Notes: a model not told the origin generated them from the sequence alone. Positions 44,379-55,494 are shown, counted from the first letter of the stretch. The stretch is 64,000 nucleotides of DNA from CAVTWD01 sp963738325 (GCA_963738325.1 CAVTWD010000009.1:1-64000), one strand, 5' to 3'. Made by a program: numbers and translations.

Positions 44379-45989
44379 ATGCCAGCGAAGCCGAGGTTCC
44401 TCCGGGCGGCACTCGCTATGGGAGTTGTTGCCGCAACCGCCGTCATCGGCTGGGCCTCACCGGCTAGTGCCGTGTTCACCCCCGGTCCCCCTCCGGGAGG
44501 ACCGAGAGGGGGCGTGCCGAGTGAGATCACCATGTCCGGCACGGGAGCGGGCGGCGGCGTCGACGGTTTCATCGGCCCTGCGGGAAGCGTCTCGGACCCT
44601 TCTGTCCCGTATCCGCCGCAGCCGCCGCTGGGGTTCACGTCTCATCCCGAAGGCTTCGCCGGGATCATCCACGGCAAGCCGACGGGAGGCGGTAGCACCC
44701 TCAACCTCTATTGCATCGACATCCGGACACTCACCTACGGCGGTGTCGGCTACAACCTCGGCACCTGGGACGACTCCAACGTGAACAACGTCGGATTCGT
44801 CGCCTACATCCTGAACCACTACTACCCGCAGGTGCCCGGCGCTCCGGCCCTGGGCAGCGCCAACCAACAGGCGGCCGCCGTGCAAGCCGCCATCTGGTAT
44901 TTCAGCGACAACTACGTGTTGTCGAAGACGGATCCCCTGCGGCCCGCCGTGACCAGCATCGTCGAGGACGCCCGAACCAACGGGCCCTTGGTGGCGCCGC
45001 CTCCGCCGAGCCTGCAGATCTCGCCGGCGACGGACACGGGGCCGATTGGAACACCCCTGGGCCCCTACACGATCGCGAGCCCGCAGGGACCAGCGACGGT
45101 CAGGGCGATAGGCGCCGCCATGTTCGCCGATGCGGCCGGCACGATACCTATCGCCGATGGCGACACCGTCTCCAACGGCGCCCAGATCTGGCTGGAGCAA
45201 GCGGCAATCGCGACAGCAACGTTGTCCGCGACGGCCACGGCCGTGGTGCCGTCGGGCAACGTCTACCTGTACAGCGGCAACTTGACCAACGTCTCGGACG
45301 CCCAGCGGCTCATCCTTGCTCAGAGCACCACCCTGACCACGACGGTGTCGGCTGGCGCCCAGTTCATTGACACCGGCGCCCTCAAGGTCACCAAGACGAT
45401 CGACGGCACGGGAGCGGGACTGCAGGGCGCCATCACCATCACCGCCGAGTGCGGCGGCACGGCGCTCACCCCCGACTTCGTCATCCCGGCGGGGACCACC
45501 GACAGCGTGAGCCAGACCTACACCGATATCCCCACCCCCGCGACGTGCACCGTGACGGAAACCGTCGATGGGGGCAACGCGCAGGTCACCGTGGTGACGG
45601 TCGGGAGTCCGCAGACCGTGGACCTCCCCGCGGACACGACCGCGAACAATCCCGTGACCGCGACGATCACCGACACGTACTCCGTGGAGACGACGACCTC
45701 GAGCGAGACCACGACCACGACGACGACCATCGCGGGCACCACGACGACCATCGCGGGCACCACCACGACCATCGCGGGCACCACCACGACCCTTCCGGGC
45801 ACGACCACGACGAGCGTGGAGCCGACGAGCATCGCCAACACCACCACGACGACCACGAACCCGGGCGGTCTGCCGACGACCGGCAGCGACATCGCCGACG
45901 GCGTCCAGCTCGGGCTCCTCCTGGCCGCCGGCGGGTTCCTCGTCCTGGCCGCGCTGGCCCTCGCCCGGGCCTGGGAGCACGAAGGCTGA
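44379..45989 (+). CDS. LPXTG surface adhesin with an N-terminal thioester domain
   Basis: The ATG at 44379 starts a signal peptide (residues 1-31: basic start, hydrophobic AALAMGVVAATAVIG, ASPASA cleavage site). The thioester (TQXA-type) domain has Cys112 in NLYCIDIRT and the partner Gln in NQQAAAVQAAIWYFSD (about 163-176), so a Cys-Gln thioester that can bond covalently to host or cell surfaces is expected. A beta-rich pilin-like domain (ALKVTKTIDG, ATCTVTETVDG) and a Thr-rich stalk with repeated IAGTTTT follow. The sortase signal LPTTG (498-502), a membrane helix and a short charged tail end the 536-residue protein. It is intact. Confidence 0.85.
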   Translation: MPAKPRFLRAALAMGVVAATAVIGWASPASAVFTPGPPPGGPRGGVPSEITMSGTGAGGGVDGFIGPAGSVSDPSVPYPPQPPLGFTSHPEGFAGIIHGKPTGGGSTLNLYCIDIRTLTYGGVGYNLGTWDDSNVNNVGFVAYILNHYYPQVPGAPALGSANQQAAAVQAAIWYFSDNYVLSKTDPLRPAVTSIVEDARTNGPLVAPPPPSLQISPATDTGPIGTPLGPYTIASPQGPATVRAIGAAMFADAAGTIPIADGDTVSNGAQIWLEQAAIATATLSATATAVVPSGNVYLYSGNLTNVSDAQRLILAQSTTLTTTVSAGAQFIDTGALKVTKTIDGTGAGLQGAITITAECGGTALTPDFVIPAGTTDSVSQTYTDIPTPATCTVTETVDGGNAQVTVVTVGSPQTVDLPADTTANNPVTATITDTYSVETTTSSETTTTTTTIAGTTTTIAGTTTTIAGTTTTLPGTTTTSVEPTSIANTTTTTTNPGGLPTTGSDIADGVQLGLLLAAGGFLVLAALALARAWEHEG

Positions 45990-46008
45990 GCGCCCTCGCC
46001 GTTGACCG

Positions 46009-46878
46009 ATGGAGACTCGACGGCTCGGCCGCACCCGACACGACAGCACCGTCGCCATCCTCGGCGGTGCCGCCTTCGCCCGCTGTTCCCCGGACGAGGC
46101 GGCTCGCGGGTTCGCCTCTGCCGTGGCGCATGGTGTCAACCACCTCGACATCGCCCCGTCGTACGGAGCGGCCGAGCGCAACATCGGTCCCGTCCTCCCG
46201 CCCGTGCGCGATCAGTGGTTCGTCGCCTGCAAGACGCATCGCCGCAGCTATGACGGCGCTCGCCGCCAACTCGAAGATTCACTGACCCTGCTCGGCACCG
46301 ACCACTTCGACCTGTACCAGCTCCATGGAGTCACGGGACTCGACGTCCTCGACGAGCGAGTGGAGGCGGCCCGCGCCATCCTCGACGCGCGAGCCGAGGG
46401 GCTCACCCGCTTCGTCGGGATCACCGGCCATGACCTCGCCGCACCACGCGCCCACCTCGAGGCGTTGCGGCGCTGGGATCTCGACACCGTGATGTTCCCG
46501 GTCTACCCGCGTGTCTGGGCCGATCCGGGCTACCGGGCCGACGCCGAGGCGCTCCTCGAGGAGTGTGGACAGCGCGACGTCGGGGTGATGGCGATCAAGG
46601 CTGCGGCCCGCCGTCCCTGGGGCGACCGCGAGCTGTTCGCCACGAGCTGGTACGAGCCGTGGAGCGATCCCGGGCACCTCTCGACCGGCATCCGCTTCGC
46701 GCTGTCGACGCCTGGCGTGCACGGCTTCTGCACCCCGGGCGATCTCGACCTCCTCCGCGCCGCGATCGACATCGCCGAGGACGCGCGACCGCTCACCTCC
46801 ACCGAGTGGGCAACAGCCATCGACGCCAGCGGCGCGGACGAGCTCATCTTCCCGATCCAGGAGAAGGCGCGCTTCTGA
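46009..46878 (+). CDS. Aldo/keto reductase family protein
   Basis: The 289-residue TIM-barrel protein has the AKR catalytic set: Asp47 and Tyr52 in NHLDIAPSYG, Lys75 in CKTHRRS and His106 in YQLHGV. It lacks a strong C-terminal NADPH-binding signature, so the cofactor site may be diverged. It would reduce aldehydes or ketones with a nicotinamide cofactor; the substrate is unknown. The ATG at 46009 lies 19 bases after the adhesin stop, and the YggT-type gene follows closely, so the three may share a transcript. Confidence 0.75.
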   Translation: METRRLGRTRHDSTVAILGGAAFARCSPDEAARGFASAVAHGVNHLDIAPSYGAAERNIGPVLPPVRDQWFVACKTHRRSYDGARRQLEDSLTLLGTDHFDLYQLHGVTGLDVLDERVEAARAILDARAEGLTRFVGITGHDLAAPRAHLEALRRWDLDTVMFPVYPRVWADPGYRADAEALLEECGQRDVGVMAIKAAARRPWGDRELFATSWYEPWSDPGHLSTGIRFALSTPGVHGFCTPGDLDLLRAAIDIAEDARPLTSTEWATAIDASGADELIFPIQEKARF

Positions 46879-46899
46879 CGCCGCGCGAGGAGGAGCACC

Positions 46900-47610
46900 A
46901 TGTCCGACATGCGAGATGACACGCGCGAGTTCCGCGTCTGGATCCTGCGCGTGGCCAAAGTCATCGTCTGGCTGGTCTATCTCTTCGTGCTGGCCGCCGT
47001 CGTGCTGCTGCTGATCGCCTTCGTGTTGCGGTTGCTCGGCGCCAATCCGTCGGCGTCGTTCACGGAGTGGGTGTACCGGAGCGTCGACCGGATCATGGAG
47101 CCGTTCCGAGGCATCTTCCCGTCGAAGCCCATCAACAACCGTTCCGTCCTCGACTGGTCGCTGCTCTTCGCGGCGATCATGTACACGCTCTTCGCGCTCG
47201 TCGTTCACTGGGTCATCGTGCTCGTGACCCGGCACTTGAGCCGCCTCACCGCCAAGCCGCCCGCGCCGGCTCCGCCGGCCCAACCGCAGCCCGTGTATTA
47301 CGTCGCCGCCCCGCCCGCCGCCACGACGGTGACCGTGCCTCCCGCCCCGGGGAGCTTTGCCCCGGCGGCGAGCCCGTACCCGACGGTCCCGAGCGCCCCG
47401 AGCACCGCGCCCGCGGCCACTCCCTATCCGGCGGGCACGACCTACCCGACGGACGCCCCGCCCCCGACCGGCACGCCCTACCCGTCCGACGCCCCCGCCG
47501 CGACCGGCACCCTCCCTCCGACCGAGGTCCCGGCGGGCGAGACCGACGCGCCCACGACACCGCTCCCGAGCCCGCCCCCACCTCCCCCGTCCTCCTACGC
47601 ATCGCCTTAG
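46900..47610 (+). CDS. YggT-family membrane protein with a Pro-rich tail
   Basis: A GAGGAGGAG precedes the ATG. Two hydrophobic segments (VIVWLVYLFVLAAVVLLLIA and LLFAAIMYTLFALVVHWVIV) flank a loop with the YggT-like signature WVYRSVDRIMEPFRGIFP. After residue about 125 the protein is an unusually long low-complexity tail rich in Pro, Ala, Thr and Tyr-Pro repeats, probably disordered. YggT proteins are linked to cell division and osmotic balance in other bacteria; the exact role is unclear. Confidence 0.75.
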   Translation: MSDMRDDTREFRVWILRVAKVIVWLVYLFVLAAVVLLLIAFVLRLLGANPSASFTEWVYRSVDRIMEPFRGIFPSKPINNRSVLDWSLLFAAIMYTLFALVVHWVIVLVTRHLSRLTAKPPAPAPPAQPQPVYYVAAPPAATTVTVPPAPGSFAPAASPYPTVPSAPSTAPAATPYPAGTTYPTDAPPPTGTPYPSDAPAATGTLPPTEVPAGETDAPTTPLPSPPPPPPSSYASP

Positions 47611-47721
47611 GAGCGCGTGTCCCCCGTCCCCGGGAATCTTGACAAGTCAGGTCGGGTTTCGGGCAGACTGGCGCCAGACTGCGAGAGAAGATCGCGTATC
47701 CGAGCAGCGCCAGGAGGATCC

Positions 47722-48357
47722 ATGGCTATCCGATTGGGTGACGAAGCACCCGACTTCACCGCCGACACGACCGACGGCACCGTCAACTTCCACGAGTGGC
47801 TCGGTGACAGCTGGGGCATCCTCTTCTCCCATCCGAAGGACTTCACCCCCGTCTGCACCACCGAGCTGGGCTACGTCGCCAAGCTGAAGCCGGAGTGGGA
47901 GAAGCGCAACGTCAAGGTGATCGGACTCTCGGTCGACTCCGTCGACGACCACAGCAAGTGGGAGAGCGACATCGAGGAGACCCAGGGCCAGGCGGTGAAC
48001 TTCCCGATGATCGGCGATCCCGACCGGAAGGTCGCCGGGCTCTACGACATGATCCACCCGAACGCGAGTGACACCGTGACCGTCCGGACCGTGTTCATCA
48101 TCGGGCCCGACAAGAAGGTCAAGGCCACGTTCACCTACCCGCAGTCGGCGGGTCGCAACTTCGACGAGATCCTGCGGCTCGTCGATTCGCTCCAGCTGTC
48201 GGCGGGCTACAGCGTGTCCACACCGGTGAACTGGAAGGACGGCGAAGACGTCATCATCATGCCGTCGATCTCCGACGAGGACGCGAAGGGCAAGTTCCCG
48301 AAGGGTTGGAAGACGCTCAAGCCCTACCTCCGGTTGACGCCGCAGCCCAACGAGTAG
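47722..48357 (+). CDS. 1-Cys peroxiredoxin (Prx6 type)
   Basis: AGGAGG lies just before the ATG at 47722. The 211-residue protein begins IRLGDEAPDFTADTTDGTVN and has the peroxidatic Cys45 in HPKDFTPVCTTELG. It also has the Prx6 features SVDSVDDHSKWESDI, RTVFIIGPDKK and the long C-terminal arm GEDVIIMPSISDEDA..KPYLRLTPQP. No second resolving Cys is seen. It reduces hydrogen and organic peroxides in the cytoplasm. A TTGACA at 47639-47644 could be its -35 box, with a weak -10 near 47664. Confidence 0.9.
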   Translation: MAIRLGDEAPDFTADTTDGTVNFHEWLGDSWGILFSHPKDFTPVCTTELGYVAKLKPEWEKRNVKVIGLSVDSVDDHSKWESDIEETQGQAVNFPMIGDPDRKVAGLYDMIHPNASDTVTVRTVFIIGPDKKVKATFTYPQSAGRNFDEILRLVDSLQLSAGYSVSTPVNWKDGEDVIIMPSISDEDAKGKFPKGWKTLKPYLRLTPQPNE

Positions 48358-48363
48358 AGGGCT

Positions 48364-48546
48364 TCAATCTGCTCGATCAGTGGAGAAGATCACGTCCGGT
48401 CCACGTTCGAGGGGCCACGCGGCACGCAGGATGGCCATCCACCGCTCCCAGAGCTGGGGGTCGTCGAAGTCGGCCGCCTCCTGGATCAGGTGGCTGTGGC
48501 CGAGGTGAGGAGGACAGAAGCGTCCGATGACGAGGCCCGTCACCAT
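48364..48546 (-). pseudogene. NMN adenylyltransferase-like (NadM/NadR) remnant
   Basis: The product starts VTGLVIGRFCPPHLGHSHLI, a perfect nucleotidyltransferase ATP-binding HxGH motif, but after only 24 residues jumps to DDPQLWERWMAILRAAWPLE and ends at GPDVIFSTDRAD. In related proteins about 50 residues separate these parts and a further 80 or more follow. Internal deletion and 3' truncation are therefore likely; the end lies 6 bases from the peroxiredoxin stop. It is unlikely to be active. Confidence 0.65.
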
Positions 48547-48594
48547 GGCGGCAAGCTACTGACGCGAGTGGCGCTCCGGGCCGCCGGGGGCAAC

Positions 48595-51500
48595 TCAGGC
48601 CGACGGCGCCGCGCCCGACGTGAGGCGGTCGGCACCGGCGGCCAACCGGAAGGCGGTGACCCAACCAGCGGCGGGGAGATCGAGGGCCTGCAACCGCTGG
48701 CGGGCGTCGGCCTCGGCCGCGGTCGCGTCGCTGCCCACCGCCTCCAGCCCGATGGCGAGGGCCAGCCGGGCCAGAGCCTGGGCCACCCGGTCATCGGTCT
48801 GGTCGACGACGGCCACACCGTTCGTGAGCACACGCTTGGTCTCGAGCGCGTCACCGAGTTGGGCGGCGGCGAGCCCGAGGGCGGCCGACGCGGTCTGGCG
48901 GTCGAGGTAGGACGCGCCCGGCGACTGAACGACTCGGGCGGCGACTTCTGCAGCCGCGGCGGGCTCCCCGCCGGCGGCCAGTACGAGCGCCCACGCCGCC
49001 GAGAGATAGGGATGGGTCGGAGAGCGCTCGATCCAGCGGGCGAGCGCGGTCGTTGCCTCCTCGATCTGCCCTTCCTGGAGGTGGCCGAGGGCGAGGGCGA
49101 CGTCGGCGTCGAGCCCGAGGTCGCCCATGTCCTGCTCGGCGAGGTACTCGTGGGCGAGACGGCCGGCCGTGACGGCTTGGCTGCCGCGGCCGAGGTGGGC
49201 GGCCACCCCTGCCACGACGGTGGCGCCGAGCGAGGGCATCGCCGTGCGGACCCCGAGGGCCTCGGCCCCTTCGGCGGCCTGGTCGGCCTCGACCGTGCGG
49301 CCGAGGGCGGCGAGGGCCCGCGTGATGGGCACGAGTGACTGCAGCTCGCCCCACCGGTCGTTGAGCTCCCGGAACTCCTCGTGCGCCTGCTTCGCCAGCG
49401 CGAGGGCGGCATCGGCCTGGCCCCGCCACAGCCGCAGACCAGCCAGGAGCACCCACATCATGGCCCGCGCCCACCGTTCGCCCCGCAGGCCGGCCTCGCG
49501 AGCGACATCGGCCGCCAACGCCTCGGACTCTGCCAGACGCCCTTGCTGGTAGCGCACCCAGGCCAGCAAGCCCATCGTCCATCCGAGGCCACCCTCGTCG
49601 CCCATCTCCTCGAAGGTGGCGGCGGCGGCGTGGAGGCGGGCATCGGCCAGGTCGAGGTCGCCCCGCATGAACGCGATCCAGGCCCGGTGCTGCTCGACCC
49701 ACGCGTGGCCGCGCCGGTCGCCGGCCTTGTCGAACAGGGCGTCGGCCTCGTCGAGGAGGGTCTCGGCCTGGTCGAAGCGGCTGCCCAGCACGCTCGACAT
49801 GCCCCACGACCGGAGCGCGGCGGCGAGGGCCGGCTCGTCGCCGAGCTCGCGGAGCACGCGCACGGCCACCGCGTACTCGCGATCCGCGGTGTCGTACTGC
49901 TGTCCCGCCTGCGCGATGTAGCCGAGCAGCGCTCGCGCCCGCGCGCCAAGGCCGCGGTCGCCGACGCGATCGGCGACATCCGCCACGATGGCCGCGTCCG
50001 TGCGGGCACCGTCGAGGTCGTGGGCGTCGACGCGCCCCTGGCCCCGTACCAGGAGCAGGCGCAGCCGGCGCTCGTCCTCGACCGGCGCACCCGCCGCGTC
50101 GAGCAGATCGAGCGCGTGGTCCGCATGGCGGGCGAGGGCGGGGTACAGGAGTTGCTCGAGATCGTGCTCAGCGGCCCGGGTGAGCCATTCGACGGCGAGG
50201 TCGTCGATGTCGCGAGGGACGCCCGCCACGTGGTGGAGCTCGTGGACCAACTCGGCCGACGCGGCGTAGTGGTGGGCGACGGCCTCGACCTCTTCCGGAT
50301 GGCCACGGCGGATGGCATCGGCCACGCCCGCGTGGCGTTGGGCCCGGGCCACCTTGGTGAGGGTCTGGTAGGCGACCTCGCGGACGGACTCGGAACGGAA
50401 GACCCATTCCTCGCCGTCGACGTCGAGCAGCTCACGGGAGGCGAGTGCGGTGAACGTCGAGCGCACCGTCGGCTGATGGAGGGCGGCACCGAAGGCGGCG
50501 AGGCCGCCCCAGGTGCCCGACGGTCCGAGCACCGCGGCGTTCTCGAGCATGTTGCGCTCGTCGACGCTCAGCTCGTCGAGGCGGGCGGCGACGAGGCCGC
50601 GGAGGCTGTCCGGGAGCTCGCCCACGTGGCCGGAGTCCTGGACGAGCGAGGCCAACTCTTCGAGGAACAGCGGGTTGCCGCCGCTGCGCTCGAGCAGCTC
50701 ATCGACCAGGACGGGATCGACGTCACGGCCGAGGAGCGTGCGCACCAGCTCGTCGGCGGCGCCGCGATCCAGGGGATCGAGCCGCAAGAGCATCGAGTTG
50801 TGGCGCCCGGGCACGACCGCCGGACGCGCCACATCGGTCGGGCGGGCGGTCGTGAAGAGGGCGAAGGCCTGCGTGCCGAGCTCGGTGAGGACCCGATCGA
50901 GCAGCTCCAGCACCTCGGCGTCGGCCCAGTGGACGTTGCCGATCACCAGGACAAGGGGTCCTTGGCGGGCGAGTCCGCACAAGAAGGCGAGAACGGATCG
51001 GCTCACCTCGGTGCGGGCATTGACGGGGTCGATCTCGTCGAGGGGCGTCGCTTCACCGAGCAGCTGCAGCAGTCCGGCCGCGACCCGCTGCACGTCGGGG
51101 GACTCCGGGCCCTCGCCGAGAGCGGACACCGTCGGCGCGGAGGCAACGTTCTCGCACCGTCGCCGAGCTCATCCCGGGCGTGATGCCGGCCGCCCAACGC
51201 ACCGCGCCGGCCAGCGGACCCCACACGTTGGCCTCGCCGTAGGGGAGGCAGCGCCCCACGAGCACCTCGACACCGAAGGCGGCACGAGCTTCGGCGAGCA
51301 CCTCTTCGGCCAGCCGGCTCTTGCCGACGCCGCCCTCGCCCTCGATCTGGGCGTGGAAAGGTCGGTAATGGCTCACCGCCAAGCGGATGCCGTCGAGGAG
51401 CAGCGCCCGCTCGGCCATGCGGCCGACGAGCGGGGCACGATGGCGGCGGGGGCGACGGCCCGGGGGCGCGACCGCCTCGAGCGCCAACCACGCCTCCACC

Positions 51501-52099
51501 GGCTCCTCTCGCCCTCGAGCGGCGATAGGGCCGACGTACTGGTAGCGAACCACCGCCTCGGTGGTGGCGTGCGTGGCCGGGCCCACCAGAACGCCACCGG
51601 GCGGGGCGGTGACCTGCAGCCGTTGGGCGATGTTGACGGCGTCGCCGAGGGCCGTGTAATCGCCCCCCGAGCGCAGCGGGCCGACCAGCACCTCCCCGGT
51701 GTTCACACCGACTCGCATCTGGATGTCCACGCCGAGCCCGGCCGTGCGGTCGGCCAGCGTCTGGTGCATCCGCAGCGCCGCCCGCACCGCCCGCTCGGCG
51801 TCGTCTTCGTGCGACACCGGGGCCCCGAACAGGGCCACGATCGCGTCGCCGACGATCTTGTCGACTCGGCCACCGAAGCTGGCGATGTCGGCCACGAGCC
51901 GGCCGAAGCACCCGTCCACGATCCCCTTGACCTGTTCGGGATCGAGGTGCTCGGACAAGCCGGTGAAGCCGACGAGATCGGCGAACACGACGGTGGCCAC
52001 CCGGCGCTCGTCGGGGCGCGGCGCCTGGAGGGCATGGCCGCAGTTGGGGCAGAAGCGCGCCCCCTCGGCCACGGAGTGATCGCACGCCGGGCACTGCAC
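48595..52099 (-). pseudogene. Class III nucleotide cyclase-ATPase-TPR regulator, one frameshift
   Basis: The GTG at 52099 opens a zinc ribbon (CPACDHSVAEGARFCPNCG). A class III cyclase domain follows, with metal Asp residues in VVFADLVGFTGLSEHL and KIVGDAIVALFG and a base/transition-state motif near GDYTALGDAVNIAQRLQ. Next is an AAA-type ATPase (Walker A IEGEGGVGKSRLAEE). The frame shifts near 51145 into GEGPESPDVQRVAAGLLQLL, Walker-B-like LVLVIGNVHWAD, and a long TPR region to 48595. The whole is about 1,168 residues. Such proteins couple cyclic-nucleotide synthesis to an ATP-driven signalling platform. One indel only, so the gene may be intact in the cell. Confidence 0.75.
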
Positions 52100-52201
52100 G
52101 GGCGCAGCGTAGGGCAACGGCTCCAATTCGCCGACCCCTTTGACCTGGTTCTTCTGCGAAACACGAGGGACACGGCGCGTGAGATGTGGCAGAAAGGACC
52201 C

Positions 52202-52957
52202 ATGTCCACCGCTTCCCCCCTGGCGCCCCCAGTCGTCTCCGCTGCGTCGGCCGTGGATGTGATGAAGATCTACGGCAAAGGCGAGAACGAGGTCCGCGCC
52301 CTCGATGGTGTCTCCGTGCAGTTCGCCTCCGGCTGGTTCACCGCGATCATGGGACCATCCGGCTCGGGCAAGTCGACGCTCATGCACTGCGTCGCGGGCC
52401 TCGACCGCGTCACGGCCGGGACGGTGTACATCGGCGGCACCGACCTCTCGAACCTCAGCGACAAGGAGCTCACCCTCCTTCGCCGCGACAAGGTCGGGTT
52501 CATCTTCCAGTCGTTCAACCTCATCCCCACTCTGGACGCGTACGAGAACATCACCCTTCCCATCGCTCTCGCCGGCCGGAAGCCCGACAAGACGTGGGTC
52601 GACGGCGTCATCGCCACGGTGGGGCTCGGTGATCGCCTCACGCACCGACCGAGTGAGCTCTCGGGCGGCCAGCAGCAACGGGTGGCGGTGGCCCGCGCCC
52701 TCGCCTCGCGCCCTGAGATCATCTTCGCCGACGAGCCGACAGGCAACCTCGACAGCCACGCCAGCGCGGAGATCCTCGAGTTCATGCGCAAGGCCGTGGC
52801 CGAGCTCGGCCAGACGATCGTGATGGTCACCCATGACCCGACCGCCGCCGGCTACGCGCAGCGGGCGGTGTTCCTGTCCGACGGGCGCATCGTGGACGAG
52901 ATGGCGTCACCCACGTCCGAGCGCGTCCTCGATCGCATGAAGCGCCTCGGGGAGTAG
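52202..52957 (+). CDS. ABC transporter ATP-binding protein (MacB/LolD type)
   Basis: The 251-residue ATPase has Walker A GPSGSGKS (51-58), Q-loop FQSFNLIPTLD, signature LSGGQQQR (153-160), Walker B IIFADEPTGNLD (173-184) and the H-loop VTHDP. The GAAAGGA before the ATG at 52202 is its ribosome binding site; the divergent cyclase gene shares the 100-base upstream region. The permease begins 4 bases after the stop. With an FtsX/MacB-type permease the pair probably exports a lipid or peptide or acts on the cell envelope. Confidence 0.9.
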   Translation: MSTASPLAPPVVSAASAVDVMKIYGKGENEVRALDGVSVQFASGWFTAIMGPSGSGKSTLMHCVAGLDRVTAGTVYIGGTDLSNLSDKELTLLRRDKVGFIFQSFNLIPTLDAYENITLPIALAGRKPDKTWVDGVIATVGLGDRLTHRPSELSGGQQQRVAVARALASRPEIIFADEPTGNLDSHASAEILEFMRKAVAELGQTIVMVTHDPTAAGYAQRAVFLSDGRIVDEMASPTSERVLDRMKRLGE

Positions 52958-52960
52958 TCC

Positions 52961-55494
52961 GTGCTCAAGCTCACCCTGAAGAACGTGTTGGCTCGCAAAC
53001 GACGGCTGCTCCTGACCGCGCTCTCGATCGTCATCGGCATCGCCTTCTTGGCGGGCACGTTCGTGTTCACCGACACCATCCAGCGCACGTTCAACGACTT
53101 GTTCGCCAACGTCTACGAGCACACCGACGCCTTCGTGCGCGACGCGCAGAAGATCGAGACCGGGTTCGGCCAGACAACACGCGGCCGCGTGCCGGCCACG
53201 CTGGTTGACCGAGTGGGCGCCGTCGACGGGGTCAAAGAGGCGGTGGGGAGCGTCCAGGGGTTCGCCCGGATCGTCGGCAAGGACGGCAAGCCCCTTGGAA
53301 AGGATCAGGGGCCGCCCACCTTGGGGGGGAGCTGACCCAGAGCGAGCTGTCACCGTGGGTCCTGCACGAAGGCCGGTTCCCGAAGGGCGGCACGGAGATG
53401 GCCATGGAGCGGGCCAGCTTCAAGAACGGCAAGTTCGCGCTTGGTGACCCCGTCACCGTGCTGAGCCAGGGCGGCAGCCGGCAGTTCAAGCTCGTCGGCG
53501 TCGTGACCTTCGGTAATGCCGATTCGCCGTTGGGCGCCACCTTCGCCCTCTTCGACCTCCCGACGGCCGAGGAATTCGTCGGCAAGCCCGGCCAGGTCGA
53601 CTCCGTCCTCGCCAAGGGCGACGGCAGCGTGTCGCAGCCCGAGCTGGCCAGTCGCATCCAGAAGGTGATGCCTCAGGGCGTCGAGGTGCTCACGGGCAAG
53701 CAGATCACGGCCGAGACGCAGTCGGACATCCGCAAGAACTTGCAGTTCTTCAACGTCCTGCTGATCGTGTTCGCCGCGGTGGCCCTCTTCGTCGGCTCCT
53801 TCATCATCTACAACACCTTCGCCATCATCGTGGCGCAACGGATGCGGGAGACGGCGTTGCTGCGGGCCATCGGGGCCAGCCGGCGCCAGGTCATCTCGGC
53901 GCTGATCCTCGAATCGGTGATCGTCGGGTTCGTCGCCTCGATCATCGGGATCGTCCTCGGCATCTTCATGTCGAAAGTGCTCGAAGGCATCCTGAACCAG
54001 CTGGGGGTGAGCATCCCCTCGAGCGGGCTGGTGCTGCTGCCACGCACGATCATCGTGTCGCTGATCGTCGGGGTGGCCATCACGGTGGTGTCGGCGGTCA
54101 TGCCGGCCATTCACGCCTCACGCGTGCCGCCGGTGGCGGCGATGCGCGATGTGGAGCTCGACCGGTCGGGCTCCTCGCGGGCCCGCCTCATCTGGGGCGT
54201 GGCCCTCACCCTGGGCGGGGCCGCCATCCTCGGCCTCGGGCTGGCCGGGGTGAGCCCGTGGTTCCTCGCCCTCGGCGTGCCGGCCATCTTCGTCGGCATC
54301 TTCGTGCTCGGCCCGCTCATCGCCCGCCCCGTGTCCCGGTTCCTCGGGGCGCCCTTCACCCGCTTCGACGGGATCACCGGCACGCTCGCCCGTGAGAACT
54401 CCATGCGCAACCCGAAGCGGACGGCGCGAACTGCCGCCGCGCTCATGGTGGGGGTCGCGCTCGTAGCGGGGATCTCCGTGCTGGCCGCCTCGATCAAGAG
54501 CTCGGTCCGTAGCGTGTTCGAGAAGCAGTTCAACGGTGACTTCGTGGTGAGCACGCAGAGTCGTTCGGCTTCGGCGGGCTCAGCCCGGATGCGGCCACGA
54601 AGCTGGGCCAGCTCCCGGAGGTCTCGGCCGCGGCCGGGATCGAGATCGGCGTCGGCAAGGTGCGGGGCAAGGACACCACCCTCACCGTCGTCGACCCGGC
54701 CAACGTCGGGAAGCTGTTCGACCTGGAGTTCACCCAAGGCTCCCTCGACCAGCTGAACGACTCCTCCGTCGCCATCAGCAAGGCCCGCTCCGACCGAGAT
54801 CATCTGGCCATCGGGGATCCAGTGCAGCTCACCATGGTCGACGGGAAGACCCGCGTGCTGACCGTCAGCGGCATCTACAAGAAGGATCAACTCGCCGGTC
54901 CGTACACGATCACCAAGTCCTTGTATGGCACCAGTGGGGCCGATCAGTACGACTTCGCCGTGTACATCCTGAAGAACCCGGGCGTCTCCGACAGCCAGGC
55001 CGAGGCAGCGATCACGCAAGTGGCCAGCGCGTACCCGGGGGCCAAGGTGCAGAGCCGCGCCGACTACATCGACAGCCAGGCCGCGCAGATCGACCAGTTC
55101 GTCAACCTCGTCTACGCGCTGCTGGCGTTGTCGGTGATCATCGCCGTGGTAGGCATCGTGAACACCCTCAGCCTGTCGGTGTACGAGCGGACGCCGCGAG
55201 CTCGGCCTCGTGCGGGCGGTGGGGGCGACGCGGGCACAGGTTCGGCGCACGGTCCGCTGGGAGTCGGTCATCACCGCGTTGCTCGGGGCGGTCCAAGGCA
55301 TCGTGATCGGCATCGTGCTCGGCTGGGCCGTCAGCTTGGCGCTGCGCAGCCAGGGACTCAGCACGTTCAGTCTCCCGGTTCGCGCCCTGGTCGTAGTCGT
55401 CGTTCTGGCCGTGGTGGTCGGCATCGTCGCGGCCATCCTCCCGGCCCGGCGGGCGGCGCGCGTCGACGTCTTACGCGCCGTCACCACCGAGTAG
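52961..55494 (+). pseudogene. FtsX/MacB-type ABC permease, three frameshifts
   Basis: The GTG at 52961 starts a TM helix (LLLTALSIVIGIAFLAGTFV) and an extracellular MacB-like domain. Frame 1 ends in PPTLGG at a run of seven Gs (53322-53328). Frame 2 resumes VLHEGRFPKGGTEMAMERAS and runs through two FtsX membrane blocks (IIYNTFAIIVAQRMRETALL). Near 54565 and 55190 it shifts again, ending with QVRRTVRWESVITALLGAVQ and ILPARRAARVDVLRAVTTE. Joined, it is a complete permease of about 845 residues. Because the breaks lie in homopolymer or GC runs in an otherwise conserved gene, assembly indels are the best explanation. Confidence 0.75.

Noticed and set aside
45720..45800. Tandem repeats that could look like a CRISPR array
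   Set aside because: They encode the Thr-rich stalk of the adhesin in frame, have no spacers, and no cas gene is near.
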